Below are positions 6,970-15,497 of a stretch of 42,736 bases of DNA, piece by piece. The stretch comes from Geoalkalibacter_A sp034189505 (GTDB lineage Bacteria > Desulfobacterota > Desulfuromonadia > Desulfuromonadales > Geoalkalibacteraceae): the NCBI GenBank assembly GCA_034189505.1, contig JAXHUR010000025.1, positions 1 to 42,736 of the forward strand. The letters are read 5' to 3'. The notes below the pieces were generated by a model. The model was not told where the DNA came from and ran no database searches. It worked only from the letters and a program-made list of their open reading frames with translations. Position numbers and translations under genes: made by a program. Each line of letters begins with the position of its first letter. Position 1 is the first letter of the stretch.

Positions 6970-7488
6970 TCAGACCAGCTTCTTCACCGCCGCCAACGCC
7001 GCATCGTAATCGGGCTCGTCCGTGACCTCGGGGACGATCTCGCGATAGGCGATCTTGCCCGCCGCGTCGATCACGAAAACCGCGCGCGCCAGCAGTTTCA
7101 ATTCCTTGATCAGAAGCCCGTAGTTCTCGCCGAACGAACGCTCCTGATAATCGGACAGGGTTTTGACCTTGTCGATATCGGCGTTGCCGCACCAGCGCTT
7201 CTGAGCAAAAGGCAGATCCATGCTGATGGTGTAGACTTCGACATTGTCAGGCAACTGCGCAGCCTGCTCGTTGAACTTGCGGGTCATGGTATCGCAGACC
7301 GGCGTATCGATAGAGGGTACCGACGTAATCAGCCGCACCTTGCCGGCGGAATCGCCCAGGCTTACCGGCTGCAGCCCCGTATCGACCACTTTGAAATCCG
7401 GCGCGTTCTGCCCCACGCCCACATCAGGGCCGATCAAGGTCATGGGATTGCCTTTAAAGGTGATCACTCCCGTTCTTTCCTGTGCCAT
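6970..7488 (-). CDS. tpx: Thiol peroxidase Tpx (atypical 2-Cys peroxiredoxin)
   Basis: A 172-residue peroxiredoxin that reduces hydrogen peroxide and alkyl hydroperoxides using thioredoxin. The N-terminus has the family's VTFKGNP-like VITFKGNPM. The peroxidatic cysteine is C65 in SIDTPVCDTMTRKF, and the resolving cysteine is C100 in KRWCGN. This is the spacing of the Tpx subfamily, which forms an intramolecular disulfide. ATG 7488 follows a strong AAGGAGG. It has its own promoter at 7541-7568 and a terminator downstream, so it is probably monocistronic. An oxidant-defence enzyme fits an anaerobe exposed to occasional oxygen. Confidence 0.96.
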   Translation of the reverse strand: MAQERTGVITFKGNPMTLIGPDVGVGQNAPDFKVVDTGLQPVSLGDSAGKVRLITSVPSIDTPVCDTMTRKFNEQAAQLPDNVEVYTISMDLPFAQKRWCGNADIDKVKTLSDYQERSFGENYGLLIKELKLLARAVFVIDAAGKIAYREIVPEVTDEPDYDAALAAVKKLV

Positions 7489-7517
7489 AAAAAAACCTCC
7501 TTGCGCAGCAGCGCGTT

Positions 7518-7568
7518 AAATGATTATCGAATCGGTCATCATTTTAACTGCTCCTGTGCATCTGTCAA
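7518..7568 (-). promoter_or_regulatory. tpx promoter with a nearby inverted repeat
   Basis: On the minus strand, TTGACA (7563-7568) and TAAAAT (7541-7546) are spaced by 16 bases. Overlapping the -10 and the start region is the inverted repeat AAATGAT (7518-7524) / ATCATTT (7538-7544) with 13 bases between the arms. This could be an operator for a peroxide or redox regulator. The promoter is convincing; the operator is a guess. Confidence 0.6.
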
Positions 7569-7593
7569 GTCGTGCACCTTCAATTCGTCAATG

Positions 7594-9336
7594 TTAGACG
7601 CTTTCGGATGGTCGTCCGCAGACGCCGCAACGAACACAGCCTGGGGTGCAGCGAGGAGTCAGATCGCATTGCAGGGCGCGATGGTATTCCTGCAGCAGAT
7701 ACTCCCGGCGTACCCGGTTGTCGATGATCTCCCAGGGGAACACCTCCTGCGGGTTCCGCTCGCGGGTCACCACCTCCTCCGGGTCCAGCCCCTGCTCCCG
7801 GCCGGCAGATTTGAGACTGCCGCCCTGCGCCAGCAGCCTGATCACCTCGGCGGCACGGCGGTCGGCGCGGGACAGAAATGCCTGCAGCACCGCGGATTTA
7901 AGCGATTCGAAAATGACCTCCGTATTGGGCATACGGGCCACCGCGCCGCGCAGAGTCTTGATTGCCTTGCGCAATGTTTTCTCAGGTGCCATGCCGGCCC
8001 ACTGGAATGGGGTAAAGGGTTTGGGAATAAACGGATTGACCGACAGGGTCAGTGTCCCGAGCCGGCCGCGAAGGCGGCCAGCTTCGCGCCAGATCAGACG
8101 GATTTCGTCGCTCAGGGCGATGATCGCCTCGATATCCTCGTCCGTTTCACCGGGCAGTCCAATGAGAAAATAGAGTTTGAGGTTGATCATCCCCGCCTCT
8201 GCCAGACGGTGCGCGGCTTCCAGAATCTGCTCCCTGTCGATCCCTTTGTTGATCAGGTCGCGCATTCGCTGGCTGCCCGCTTCGGGAGCGATCGCCACGG
8301 TCTTGTGCCCGGAGGCGACCAAGTCCTCGATTTCTTGCTGGCGCAGGGCATCGAGGCGCAGACTGGACACAGACACCTCGCCGCCGCGTTCCAGAATATG
8401 GCGCTGGAGGGCCGGCGCGTCGGGGTGATCGGAGACCGCCGCCCCCACCAGGCCGACACGGGCGCGGTGGCAGAGGCCTGTGTCGATCTGCTCGCGCAGC
8501 GTCTCGAAACTGCGCTCGCGCGAGGGAAGATAGATGTACCCTGCGGCACAGAAGCGGCAGCCGCGGGAACAGCCGCGCGAAATCTCGCTGAGAAACATCT
8601 CGCCGAATTCAGTCTCCGGCGTAAGTACGAACGAGAGGCTCGGCGACTGGTTCAGGTCGGAGAGATACTGGCGCTCGACCCTGGCGGGAATATCAGCGAG
8701 GGGACGAGGTCCGGAGAACTGCCCACTTTCGTCGTAAGTCGCCTCGTAAAGCGACGGAACATAAAGGCCCGGCTGCTGCGCCAACCGGATAAGCAATTCC
8801 GCACGCTTACCCGTATTTGCCTGCAGCGTCTCGAGCAAAGAAGGCAGGATCGGCTCCGCTTCACCCACCGCGAACAGGTCCATGACATCCGCTAGGGGTT
8901 CCGGGTTGAGAAAAGCGCAAACGCCCCCCGCCAGCAACAGCGGTAAGCGTTCGTCGCGCGCATCTGCTCTCCAGGGGAGTCGCCCCAGTTCAAAGATCAT
9001 CGGCAGATGAAGGTAGTCGTTTTCAAAACTGAGGGAAAAGGCGATGAGGTCGAATTCGGCAAGAAACCGCCCCGATTCCAGCGAGAAAAGGGGGTAGCCT
9101 GTGTTGCGGTGTTCCTTCAGGTCTTCAGGATCCGGCAGGAAAAAGCGCTCACACAGAACATCGTCGCGCCGATTGAGCAGATGATAAACGGTCAGAAAGC
9201 CGAGGTTGCTCATGGCATGATGGTAGGTGTTGGGATACACCAGCGCCACGGCGAGCCTCCCCCCCCAGGGATTGGCCCGATCCCCGCTTTCCGCCGCCAG
9301 ACGGCGACGTGCCTTGTCAAGTAGACGTCTACTCAC
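7594..9336 (-). CDS. B12-binding-type radical SAM protein (TIGR03960-like)
   Basis: A 580-residue protein. The N-terminal half resembles a cobalamin-binding-like domain (VALVYPNTYHHAMSNLG near residues 30-46, LLLAGGVCAFLNPEPLAD near 133-150). The radical SAM cluster motif is C256-x3-C260-x2-C263 (RGCSRGCRFCAAG), followed by VAIAPEAGSQRMRD and LIGLPGETDEDI. The C-terminus has a second cysteine group, CTPGCVRCGVCG, which could bind another cluster. Such proteins are widespread in anaerobes; the reaction is not established and I do not assign one. A related short C-terminal partner (DUF2344) is often next to it but is not seen here. Start ATG 9336 is preceded by GGAGTGAGAGGTGAG. Confidence 0.87.
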   Translation of the reverse strand: MSRRLLDKARRRLAAESGDRANPWGGRLAVALVYPNTYHHAMSNLGFLTVYHLLNRRDDVLCERFFLPDPEDLKEHRNTGYPLFSLESGRFLAEFDLIAFSLSFENDYLHLPMIFELGRLPWRADARDERLPLLLAGGVCAFLNPEPLADVMDLFAVGEAEPILPSLLETLQANTGKRAELLIRLAQQPGLYVPSLYEATYDESGQFSGPRPLADIPARVERQYLSDLNQSPSLSFVLTPETEFGEMFLSEISRGCSRGCRFCAAGYIYLPSRERSFETLREQIDTGLCHRARVGLVGAAVSDHPDAPALQRHILERGGEVSVSSLRLDALRQQEIEDLVASGHKTVAIAPEAGSQRMRDLINKGIDREQILEAAHRLAEAGMINLKLYFLIGLPGETDEDIEAIIALSDEIRLIWREAGRLRGRLGTLTLSVNPFIPKPFTPFQWAGMAPEKTLRKAIKTLRGAVARMPNTEVIFESLKSAVLQAFLSRADRRAAEVIRLLAQGGSLKSAGREQGLDPEEVVTRERNPQEVFPWEIIDNRVRREYLLQEYHRALQCDLTPRCTPGCVRCGVCGRPSESV

Positions 9337-9373
9337 CTCTCACTCCTTAAAAGAAGCATCCTAACACGAAATC

Positions 9374-9403
9374 ACGAAAAAAAGGCCGCGCTTAAGCGGC
9401 CTT
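9374..9403 (-). terminator. Intrinsic terminator of the dcw operon
   Basis: A perfect 8-bp stem, AAGGCCGC (9382-9389) with GCGGCCTT (9396-9403) and a six-base loop, runs into a T tract on the minus strand. It lies about 180 bases beyond the ftsZ stop and ends the long minus-strand operon before the radical SAM gene. Confidence 0.88.
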
Positions 9404-9580
9404 GATAAGGGAGACAGAATAAAAAATCAAAAACACGCACCTCCCCTGCTTCGCCGGGCGGAGAACCGACTCGGGAAGGAACGGACTGATGACAGGTGAG
9501 ATTCTCTGTTTTACAGCCTTGGACGCAGTTCACCCGCAGACCGAGGCCAGATACAATCCAGGTCTCTGCAAAAAGTTTTT

Positions 9581-10741
9581 TCAGTCTACGCGCTTGCGCA
9601 GGAACGTGGGGATGTCGTACTCATCCTCACTGCCGGCGGCACCGCCGAGCGTCGAGCGCATGTTGCGGATCGACTCGCGCTGGCGCTCGCGAATAAAAGC
9701 CGGGATATCGCGATCGACCTTGGAGCCCATCGCCATGGCCGCCTGCGCCTTGAGTTCGTTACTGGCCAGCTTGCTGCGCTCGAAGGATTCGCCGAAACCG
9801 GTGGCGATCGCGGTGATCTTGAGGTTCTCGCCCATCTCCTCGTTGACCACGAGTCCGATAATAATATTGGCGTCCTCGTGCACCTTCTCGTGAATGATGC
9901 GGGAGGCCTCGTCGAACTCCTCCATCGTCATGCTGGAAGACCCGCAGATATTGACCAGAACCCCTTTGGCGCCGGAGATGTCGATATCTTCCAGCAGCGG
10001 GCTGCTGATGGCTTTCTGAGCCGCCTCGGCCGCACGTTTTTCTCCAGATGCCGCGCCGATTCCCATCATGGCCATGCCGCGCTCGCTCATAATCGCCTTG
10101 ACGTCGGCAAAGTCGACGTTGATCAGGCCGCTGGTGGTGATCAGATCGGAAATGCCCTGCACCGCCTGACGCAGCACATCGTCCGAGGGCTTGAACGCAT
10201 CGAGGATGCTCATGTTCTTGCCGGCAAGACCCAGCAGACGATCATTGGGAATCACGATCAGCGAGTCGACCACCTTCTTCAGGCACTCGACGCCCTGCTC
10301 GGCCTTTTTCATCCGCTGTTTGCCCTCGCGGGTAAAGGGCTTGGTCACCACACCAACCGTCAGTGCCCCGAGTTCCCTGGCAACCTCGGCGATAATGGGC
10401 GCGGACCCCGTGCCGGTGCCTCCGCCGAGACCTGCGGCAATGAACACCATGTCGGCCCCGTCAAGAAATTCGGCAATGCGCGCCCGATCCTCCAAAGCGG
10501 CTTCGCGACCGGTTTCCGGGTTGGCGCCGGCTCCCAGGCCTTTGGTCAGCTTGCTGCCGAGCTGGACTTTCATCGGCGCGTGGCTGTTTTTGAGCGCCTG
10601 GGCATCGGTATTGGCCGTGAGAAACTCGACCCCGTCCACCATGCTGTCGATCATGGTGTTGACCGCGTTTCCGCCGCCGCCTCCGACACCGATCACCTTG
10701 ATTTTCGCGGTTTGATCCACACTGTCATCAAACTCAAACAT
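9581..10741 (-). CDS. ftsZ: Cell division protein FtsZ
   Basis: A 386-residue tubulin-like GTPase that builds the division ring. GTP-binding features are VGGGGGNAVNTM near the N-terminus and the tubulin signature GGGTGTGSAP. The T7 loop is present as NVDFADVKAIM. The C-terminal tail ends YDIPTFLRKRVD, the conserved peptide that binds FtsA and other partners. I start at ATG 10741 (MFEFDDS), preceded by GAGGAGGGAGAC; an upstream start at 10780 would add residues not in the family. It is the last gene of the dcw operon, 60 bases after ftsA. Confidence 0.98.
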   Translation of the reverse strand: MFEFDDSVDQTAKIKVIGVGGGGGNAVNTMIDSMVDGVEFLTANTDAQALKNSHAPMKVQLGSKLTKGLGAGANPETGREAALEDRARIAEFLDGADMVFIAAGLGGGTGTGSAPIIAEVARELGALTVGVVTKPFTREGKQRMKKAEQGVECLKKVVDSLIVIPNDRLLGLAGKNMSILDAFKPSDDVLRQAVQGISDLITTSGLINVDFADVKAIMSERGMAMMGIGAASGEKRAAEAAQKAISSPLLEDIDISGAKGVLVNICGSSSMTMEEFDEASRIIHEKVHEDANIIIGLVVNEEMGENLKITAIATGFGESFERSKLASNELKAQAAMAMGSKVDRDIPAFIRERQRESIRNMRSTLGGAAGSEDEYDIPTFLRKRVD

Positions 10742-10801
10742 GTCTCCCTCCTCGCCTTTTGTATCCGGAATTCTCCGCAACTCCGGATGTGTTTTGAAGT
10801 T

Positions 10802-12031
10802 CTAGAAAAATTCGCCGAACCATTCCTTCATCCGTCTCATCACCTTGTCGAAGATATTTTCCTGACCGATGGTGAAATTCCTGCTCTCCATGTTGCGGCA
10901 GCCATACTTGACCAGTCCCACCCCGGTGGCATACACGGGAGAGTTGACCACATCGACCAGGCCGCCGATATCCTGCGGCACGCCACGTCTGACCGGCATG
11001 CCGAAAATCTGCTCGGCCAACTCGGGCATGCCCGGCAGAATCGACGTCCCGCCGGTAATGACCACCCCCGAAGCGATCAGGTCTTCATAGCCGCTCTTGA
11101 TGATTTCCCGGTTGACCAGAGTGAAAATCTCTTCGACACGCGGCTCGAGAATTTCAGCCAGCAGCTGACGCGACAGCACGCGCGGTTCACGCCCGCCTAC
11201 GGACGGCACTTCGATCATTTCATCCTTGCCGACCTCACTGGTCAGGCAGCTGCCGTAGGCATGCTTAATCTTTTCCGCTTCGCCCATAGGGGTGCGCAGT
11301 CCGACGGCAATGTCGTTGGTCAGGTGATTGCCGCCCAGCGACAGAACCGCGGTATGCTTGATGGCTCCGTCGATATAGATGGCTATGTCGGTGGTTCCGC
11401 CGCCAATATCGACCATTGCCACGCCGAGTTCCTTCTCGTCGCTGGAGAGGACCGCTTCAGCTGAAGCCAGCTGCTCCAGGACGATATCGGCGACATCGAC
11501 CTGCGCCCGGTTGCAGCTCTTGATGATGTTCTGCGCACTGGCAACAGCGCCGGTGACGATGTGCACCTTCGCCTCGAGGCGCACGCCGCTCATTCCCAGC
11601 GGCTCCTTGATCCCGTCCTGGTCGTCGATGATGAATTCCTGCGGCAGGATGTGAATCACCTCGCGGTCCATGGGGATGGCCACAGCCTTGGCGGCATCGA
11701 TGACGCGCCGCACATCCTCGCTGGTCACCTCACGATTTTTGATGGCGATCACTCCCTGGGAGTTGAATCCCTTGATGTGACCACCCGCGATCCCGGCGAA
11801 TACGGTCTTGATTTCGCAACCCGCCATCAGCTCCGCTTCCTGAAGAGCCTTGCGCACTGCAGATACGGTGCTCTCGATATTGATCACCACCCCTTTGCGC
11901 AGCCCTTTGGATGGGCTGGTGCCGATGCCGACAATATCGAGACCTTCATCGGTCAGATTGCCGACAATGGCGCAGATTTTCGTGGTTCCGATATCGAGTC
12001 CGACGACCAGGTTGTCTTTTCTGCTACTCAT
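10802..12031 (-). CDS. ftsA: Cell division protein FtsA
   Basis: A 409-residue actin-like ATPase that tethers FtsZ to the membrane. The phosphate-1 motif is VVGLDIGTTKICAIVG and phosphate-2 is VAMVDIGGGTTDIAIY; GVVITGGTSILPGM is the adenosine motif. The C-terminus MRRMKEWFGEFF is the amphipathic membrane-binding helix. ATG 12031 (MSSRKDN) follows GGGGGAACC; the frame stays open 27 codons further upstream but without family similarity. It lies between ftsQ and ftsZ as usual. Confidence 0.98.
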   Translation of the reverse strand: MSSRKDNLVVGLDIGTTKICAIVGNLTDEGLDIVGIGTSPSKGLRKGVVINIESTVSAVRKALQEAELMAGCEIKTVFAGIAGGHIKGFNSQGVIAIKNREVTSEDVRRVIDAAKAVAIPMDREVIHILPQEFIIDDQDGIKEPLGMSGVRLEAKVHIVTGAVASAQNIIKSCNRAQVDVADIVLEQLASAEAVLSSDEKELGVAMVDIGGGTTDIAIYIDGAIKHTAVLSLGGNHLTNDIAVGLRTPMGEAEKIKHAYGSCLTSEVGKDEMIEVPSVGGREPRVLSRQLLAEILEPRVEEIFTLVNREIIKSGYEDLIASGVVITGGTSILPGMPELAEQIFGMPVRRGVPQDIGGLVDVVNSPVYATGVGLVKYGCRNMESRNFTIGQENIFDKVMRRMKEWFGEFF

Positions 12032-12128
12032 GGTTCCCCCTTGTTTGCCGATATTCGCCTGTGCGAAAAACTCCCGCCCCGCTTCTGTCAGCGGAGGCGC
12101 GCAGCCCCGCATTTATCTCTTTCAACAA

Positions 12129-12983
12129 TCAACCGCCGGTGCTTGCCGTGCCTGCGTCCCTGCGAACAATGATCCGATCGGGCACCTGAAGATCGATATA
12201 TTCAAGCACCGCCAGACGCGGTTCCAACTCTTTGTAGATGCGTTCGAGCCGGTCCAGCTTTGCAGCGTAATCCTCTTCGCCCAGATAAACCGGGACGGCG
12301 CTGCGATAGGTGTACAGCGCGATCCCCCGGCGGGAATCCAGATGAATTTCCGACACCGCTTCGATGTTGAAATGCCGTCTTTGCTCCAACTCCCCCAACA
12401 GCGAAATTGCCCGGCGCAACCGTTGCTGCGCCTGCGGGGGGTTGTCGAGCAGCTCATCACGTTCCATACCGGTGATGACCGGATAATCGAGGCGATCGCG
12501 CCCGTCAAGCATTTTAAAGACTTCGCCGCCCCCATCCACATAATAGAGGTAGCCCAGGTTGACGATGGCCCGCGGCTCCCGCTCGGCAACGCGGATGCGC
12601 ACATCCTGAGGGAAGATTCTGTCCACCCGCGCCTGCCGCACCCAGGGGTTTTCCTCGATGCGGGCGGCGATCATCTCCAGATCCAGTTCGAAGATTCTGT
12701 CGCCAATCTTGATATCCGAAAGGGCGACAATCTCCTCCTCACTGGTCCGCTGCGTGTTTTCAACATGAACACGGGCGACCCGCATAAAATCAGAAGCGGC
12801 CAGCATGCGGGCGGCAACGACCGCGCCGCCCACGATAAACGTGACACTAACAGCCGCAACCGCAACCCGTAAAGCCCGCTGCAGCAGTCTGCGCCAGTCA
12901 CGGGGCCGCTTGCGCTTGACCTTGTTGGGTTTGGTCTTGTTGCGCTTAAGGCGCGGGTTGTCGGTGGCTTTGAAATCACGCAT
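12129..12983 (-). CDS. ftsQ: Cell division protein FtsQ
   Basis: A 284-residue single-pass membrane protein of the divisome that links early and late division proteins. A very basic cytoplasmic tail (about 1-36) is followed by one membrane helix (about 38-60), then a POTRA domain (MRVARVHVENTQRTSEEEIV, ENPWVRQARVDRIFPQDVRI) and the FtsQ beta domain. Length fits the family. ATG 12983 is 32 bases after the ddl stop. The order ddl-ftsQ-ftsA-ftsZ is the standard one. Confidence 0.95.
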   Translation of the reverse strand: MRDFKATDNPRLKRNKTKPNKVKRKRPRDWRRLLQRALRVAVAAVSVTFIVGGAVVAARMLAASDFMRVARVHVENTQRTSEEEIVALSDIKIGDRIFELDLEMIAARIEENPWVRQARVDRIFPQDVRIRVAEREPRAIVNLGYLYYVDGGGEVFKMLDGRDRLDYPVITGMERDELLDNPPQAQQRLRRAISLLGELEQRRHFNIEAVSEIHLDSRRGIALYTYRSAVPVYLGEEDYAAKLDRLERIYKELEPRLAVLEYIDLQVPDRIIVRRDAGTASTGG

Positions 12984-13015
12984 CCGGCTGTCTTTTCTTT
13001 AATTGCGCGCGGCTT

Positions 13016-13945
13016 TTATTTATCGAGCGCCGCTCCTTCGAGAATACGCTGCACCAACTCATCGAATGCGATCCCTGCCTCGGCCGCTGCCTTGGGCAGC
13101 AGGCTGGTCTCCGTCATTCCGGGGATCGCGTTGACTTCAAGGCAATAAAAATCGTTTCCCCTGACCCGAAAATCGGCCCGCACCGCGCCGCGACACTCCA
13201 GCGCGTCGCATGCCGTGACTGCCGCATGTGCAATACGACGGTAGAGGGCCGATTCCAGCGGCGCAGGCAGCAGATACTCGGTGGCGCCGGCGACGTATTT
13301 GGCCTTGAAATCGTAAAAACCGCAGCGAGGTACGACCTCGATGATCGGCAGAGCTTCTCCATCAAGGACGCTCACCGTCACTTCCCGTCCAGGGATGTAT
13401 TCTTCTACCAGTACCCGCGCATCAAGCTCGAGCGCATCCTGCAGTCCCTGGTGCAGGGACTCCCGGTCACGGGCGATGGTCACTCCCAGCGTCGAACCCT
13501 CCCTGCAGGGCTTCACCACCAGGGGGAAGTCGTTGCATTGTGTCATCAGCGGCGCCAGGTCATCGCCCCGGCGCACGACTTTGAAATCCGGCGTCGGCAC
13601 ATCGTGATAGATGAGGATTTTCTTGGTGGCGATTTTGTCCATGGTCAGGCTGCTGGAAAAAACCCCGCAGCCGGTATAGTCAATCCCCATCATCTCCAGC
13701 AGACCCTGAACGGTACCGTCCTCGCCGAATCGTCCGTGCAGGGCCACAAATGCCACTTCCGCCCCAGCTTCGCGCAGCTGTTGGGGGAGATCACCCCCGA
13801 CATCAATGCCGCAGGCTCGATAGCCGCTGCCCTGCAGGGCCTTGAGCACAGCCTTGCCCGTGCGCAGGGAGACTTCCCGCTCACCGGACCAGCCGCCCAT
13901 CAGGACGGCGATCTGTTTGGATTTCAATTCCGCTCGCGTCATCAT
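13016..13945 (-). CDS. ddl: D-alanine--D-alanine ligase
   Basis: A 309-residue ATP-grasp enzyme that joins two D-alanines for peptidoglycan precursor synthesis. Seen are IAVLMGGWSGEREVSLRTG (N-terminal), FVALHGRFGEDGTVQGLLEM, the ATP-grasp region LVVKPCREGSTLGV, and the Mg-binding end FYCLEVNAIPGMTETSLLPK. Two adjacent ATGs (13945 and 13942) are possible; the second is better spaced from GGAATAA. It follows murC directly, and murB, commonly found at this point, is missing. Confidence 0.97.
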   Translation of the reverse strand: MMTRAELKSKQIAVLMGGWSGEREVSLRTGKAVLKALQGSGYRACGIDVGGDLPQQLREAGAEVAFVALHGRFGEDGTVQGLLEMMGIDYTGCGVFSSSLTMDKIATKKILIYHDVPTPDFKVVRRGDDLAPLMTQCNDFPLVVKPCREGSTLGVTIARDRESLHQGLQDALELDARVLVEEYIPGREVTVSVLDGEALPIIEVVPRCGFYDFKAKYVAGATEYLLPAPLESALYRRIAHAAVTACDALECRGAVRADFRVRGNDFYCLEVNAIPGMTETSLLPKAAAEAGIAFDELVQRILEGAALDK

Positions 13946-14027
13946 TTATTCCATACCGGACCGGTGTGCGACATTTTATGTCAATCCCTGCCTGTATCTT
14001 TGTTGCAGATCAATTCAAATGCTGTGT

Positions 14028-15407
14028 TCAGACCTTTCGCTCCCGCCACAGGCGGATCAGATCCTCCCCGGCCTGCCAGACATTGCCGGCCCCCAGGGTG
14101 ATGACCATATCGCCTTCACTCAATCGCGGCAGCAGGCAGGAGGCAATGGCATGGCGATCGGCCACATATGAGGCTTTTTTATGTCCATGCGTACGCAGAC
14201 TCTCAACCAGGGCTGCACTATTGACACCTTCGATCGGCTCCTCGCCGGCGGCGTAGATGTCGGTGACGATCACTTCGTCCGCCTGGTAGAATGCCGTGAC
14301 GAATTCATCGAACAGAGCTTCAGTGCGCGAATACCGATGGGGCTGAAAAACCGCGACAACCCGCCGATTCCAACCGGAGCGGGCAGCGGCCAGGGTGGCC
14401 TTGATCTCCACCGGGTGATGCCCGTAGTCGTCGACGACCATCAGCTGATCGTCCGAGTACTTGATCTGGAAGCGGCGCTGAACTCCGCCGAAATCCCTGA
14501 ATCCTTCAACGAGCACGTCGAACGGCACGCCGAGTTCCATGGCGACCGCCAGAGCCGCCAGCGCGTTGAGCACGTTGTGGCGACCGGGCATGCGGAACGA
14601 GATCTCACCCAATGTTTCACCCTGATAACGGACCGTGAAATAGGTCCGATCACCCTCGTGCCGGATCCTGGCGGCGCTCAGATCCGCCTGTCCCGCCAGC
14701 CCGTAGGTGATGAAGCGCTTCTTGACCCGGGGAATGATCGCCTGAACCTCCGGATCATCAAGACAGAGAACCGCCAGTCCGTAAAAAGGCACCTTATTGA
14801 TAAAATCAACGAAAGTATCCTTGATTTCTTCGATGCCGCTGTAAAAATCGAGATGGTCTTCATCGATGTTGGTCACCACCGCGATGGTGGGCGAGAGCAG
14901 CATGAAGGATCCATCCGACTCGTCCGCCTCCGCCACAAGGAACTTGCCCTGCCCAAGCTTGGCATTGGAACCGAGAGAGTCGAGACGCCCGCCAATGACC
15001 GAGGTCGGATCGATGCCGCCATGATACAAAAGGGTCGCCACCATGCTGGTGGTGGTTGTTTTACCATGGGTTCCAGCCACCGCGATGCCATATTTCATGC
15101 GCATCAATTCGGCCAGCATTTCGGCGCGTGGAATCACGGGAATCAGGCGCTTGTGCGCCTCGACCACCTCGGGATTGGACTCCTTGACCGCAGTGGAGGT
15201 CACCACCACGTCGACACCGATCACATTTTCCGGCCGATGGCCGATGGCGATCTCTCCACCCAGATTGGCCAGGCGTAGCGTCGTCTCGCTTTCCTGAAGA
15301 TCCGAGCCGGATACCTGGTAGCCGAGGTTGAGCAGGACCTCGGCAATGCCGCTCATGCCGATGCCGCCGATGCCGACAAAATGAATTTTACGAATTTTAC
15401 CGTACAT
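14028..15407 (-). CDS. murC: UDP-N-acetylmuramate--L-alanine ligase MurC
   Basis: A 459-residue Mur ligase that adds L-alanine to UDP-MurNAc, the first amino acid of the stem peptide. The N-terminal Rossmann part has IHFVGIGGIGMSGIAEVL; the ATP site is VAGTHGKTTTTSMVA; the third domain has VVDDYGHHPVEIKATL and FQPHRYSRT. Start ATG 15407 is 90 bases after the murG stop, a larger gap than elsewhere in the operon. The 82 bases between murC and ddl hold no coding remnant. Confidence 0.98.
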   Translation of the reverse strand: MYGKIRKIHFVGIGGIGMSGIAEVLLNLGYQVSGSDLQESETTLRLANLGGEIAIGHRPENVIGVDVVVTSTAVKESNPEVVEAHKRLIPVIPRAEMLAELMRMKYGIAVAGTHGKTTTTSMVATLLYHGGIDPTSVIGGRLDSLGSNAKLGQGKFLVAEADESDGSFMLLSPTIAVVTNIDEDHLDFYSGIEEIKDTFVDFINKVPFYGLAVLCLDDPEVQAIIPRVKKRFITYGLAGQADLSAARIRHEGDRTYFTVRYQGETLGEISFRMPGRHNVLNALAALAVAMELGVPFDVLVEGFRDFGGVQRRFQIKYSDDQLMVVDDYGHHPVEIKATLAAARSGWNRRVVAVFQPHRYSRTEALFDEFVTAFYQADEVIVTDIYAAGEEPIEGVNSAALVESLRTHGHKKASYVADRHAIASCLLPRLSEGDMVITLGAGNVWQAGEDLIRLWRERKV

Positions 15408-15497
15408 GGTCTCTCCACCGATCGCCTGCGGCGATCCTTTCTCGAGTACCAGTGAACAGGCAGCTGCCTCTTCGGTCGAGTTGTTCTGCCACCGCGT

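Noticed and set aside
9878..11464. A 528-codon open frame on the plus strand opposite ftsZ and ftsA
   Set aside because: Both minus-strand genes are certain; the antisense frame is His/Gly/Ala-rich without domain features, as expected for a shadow.
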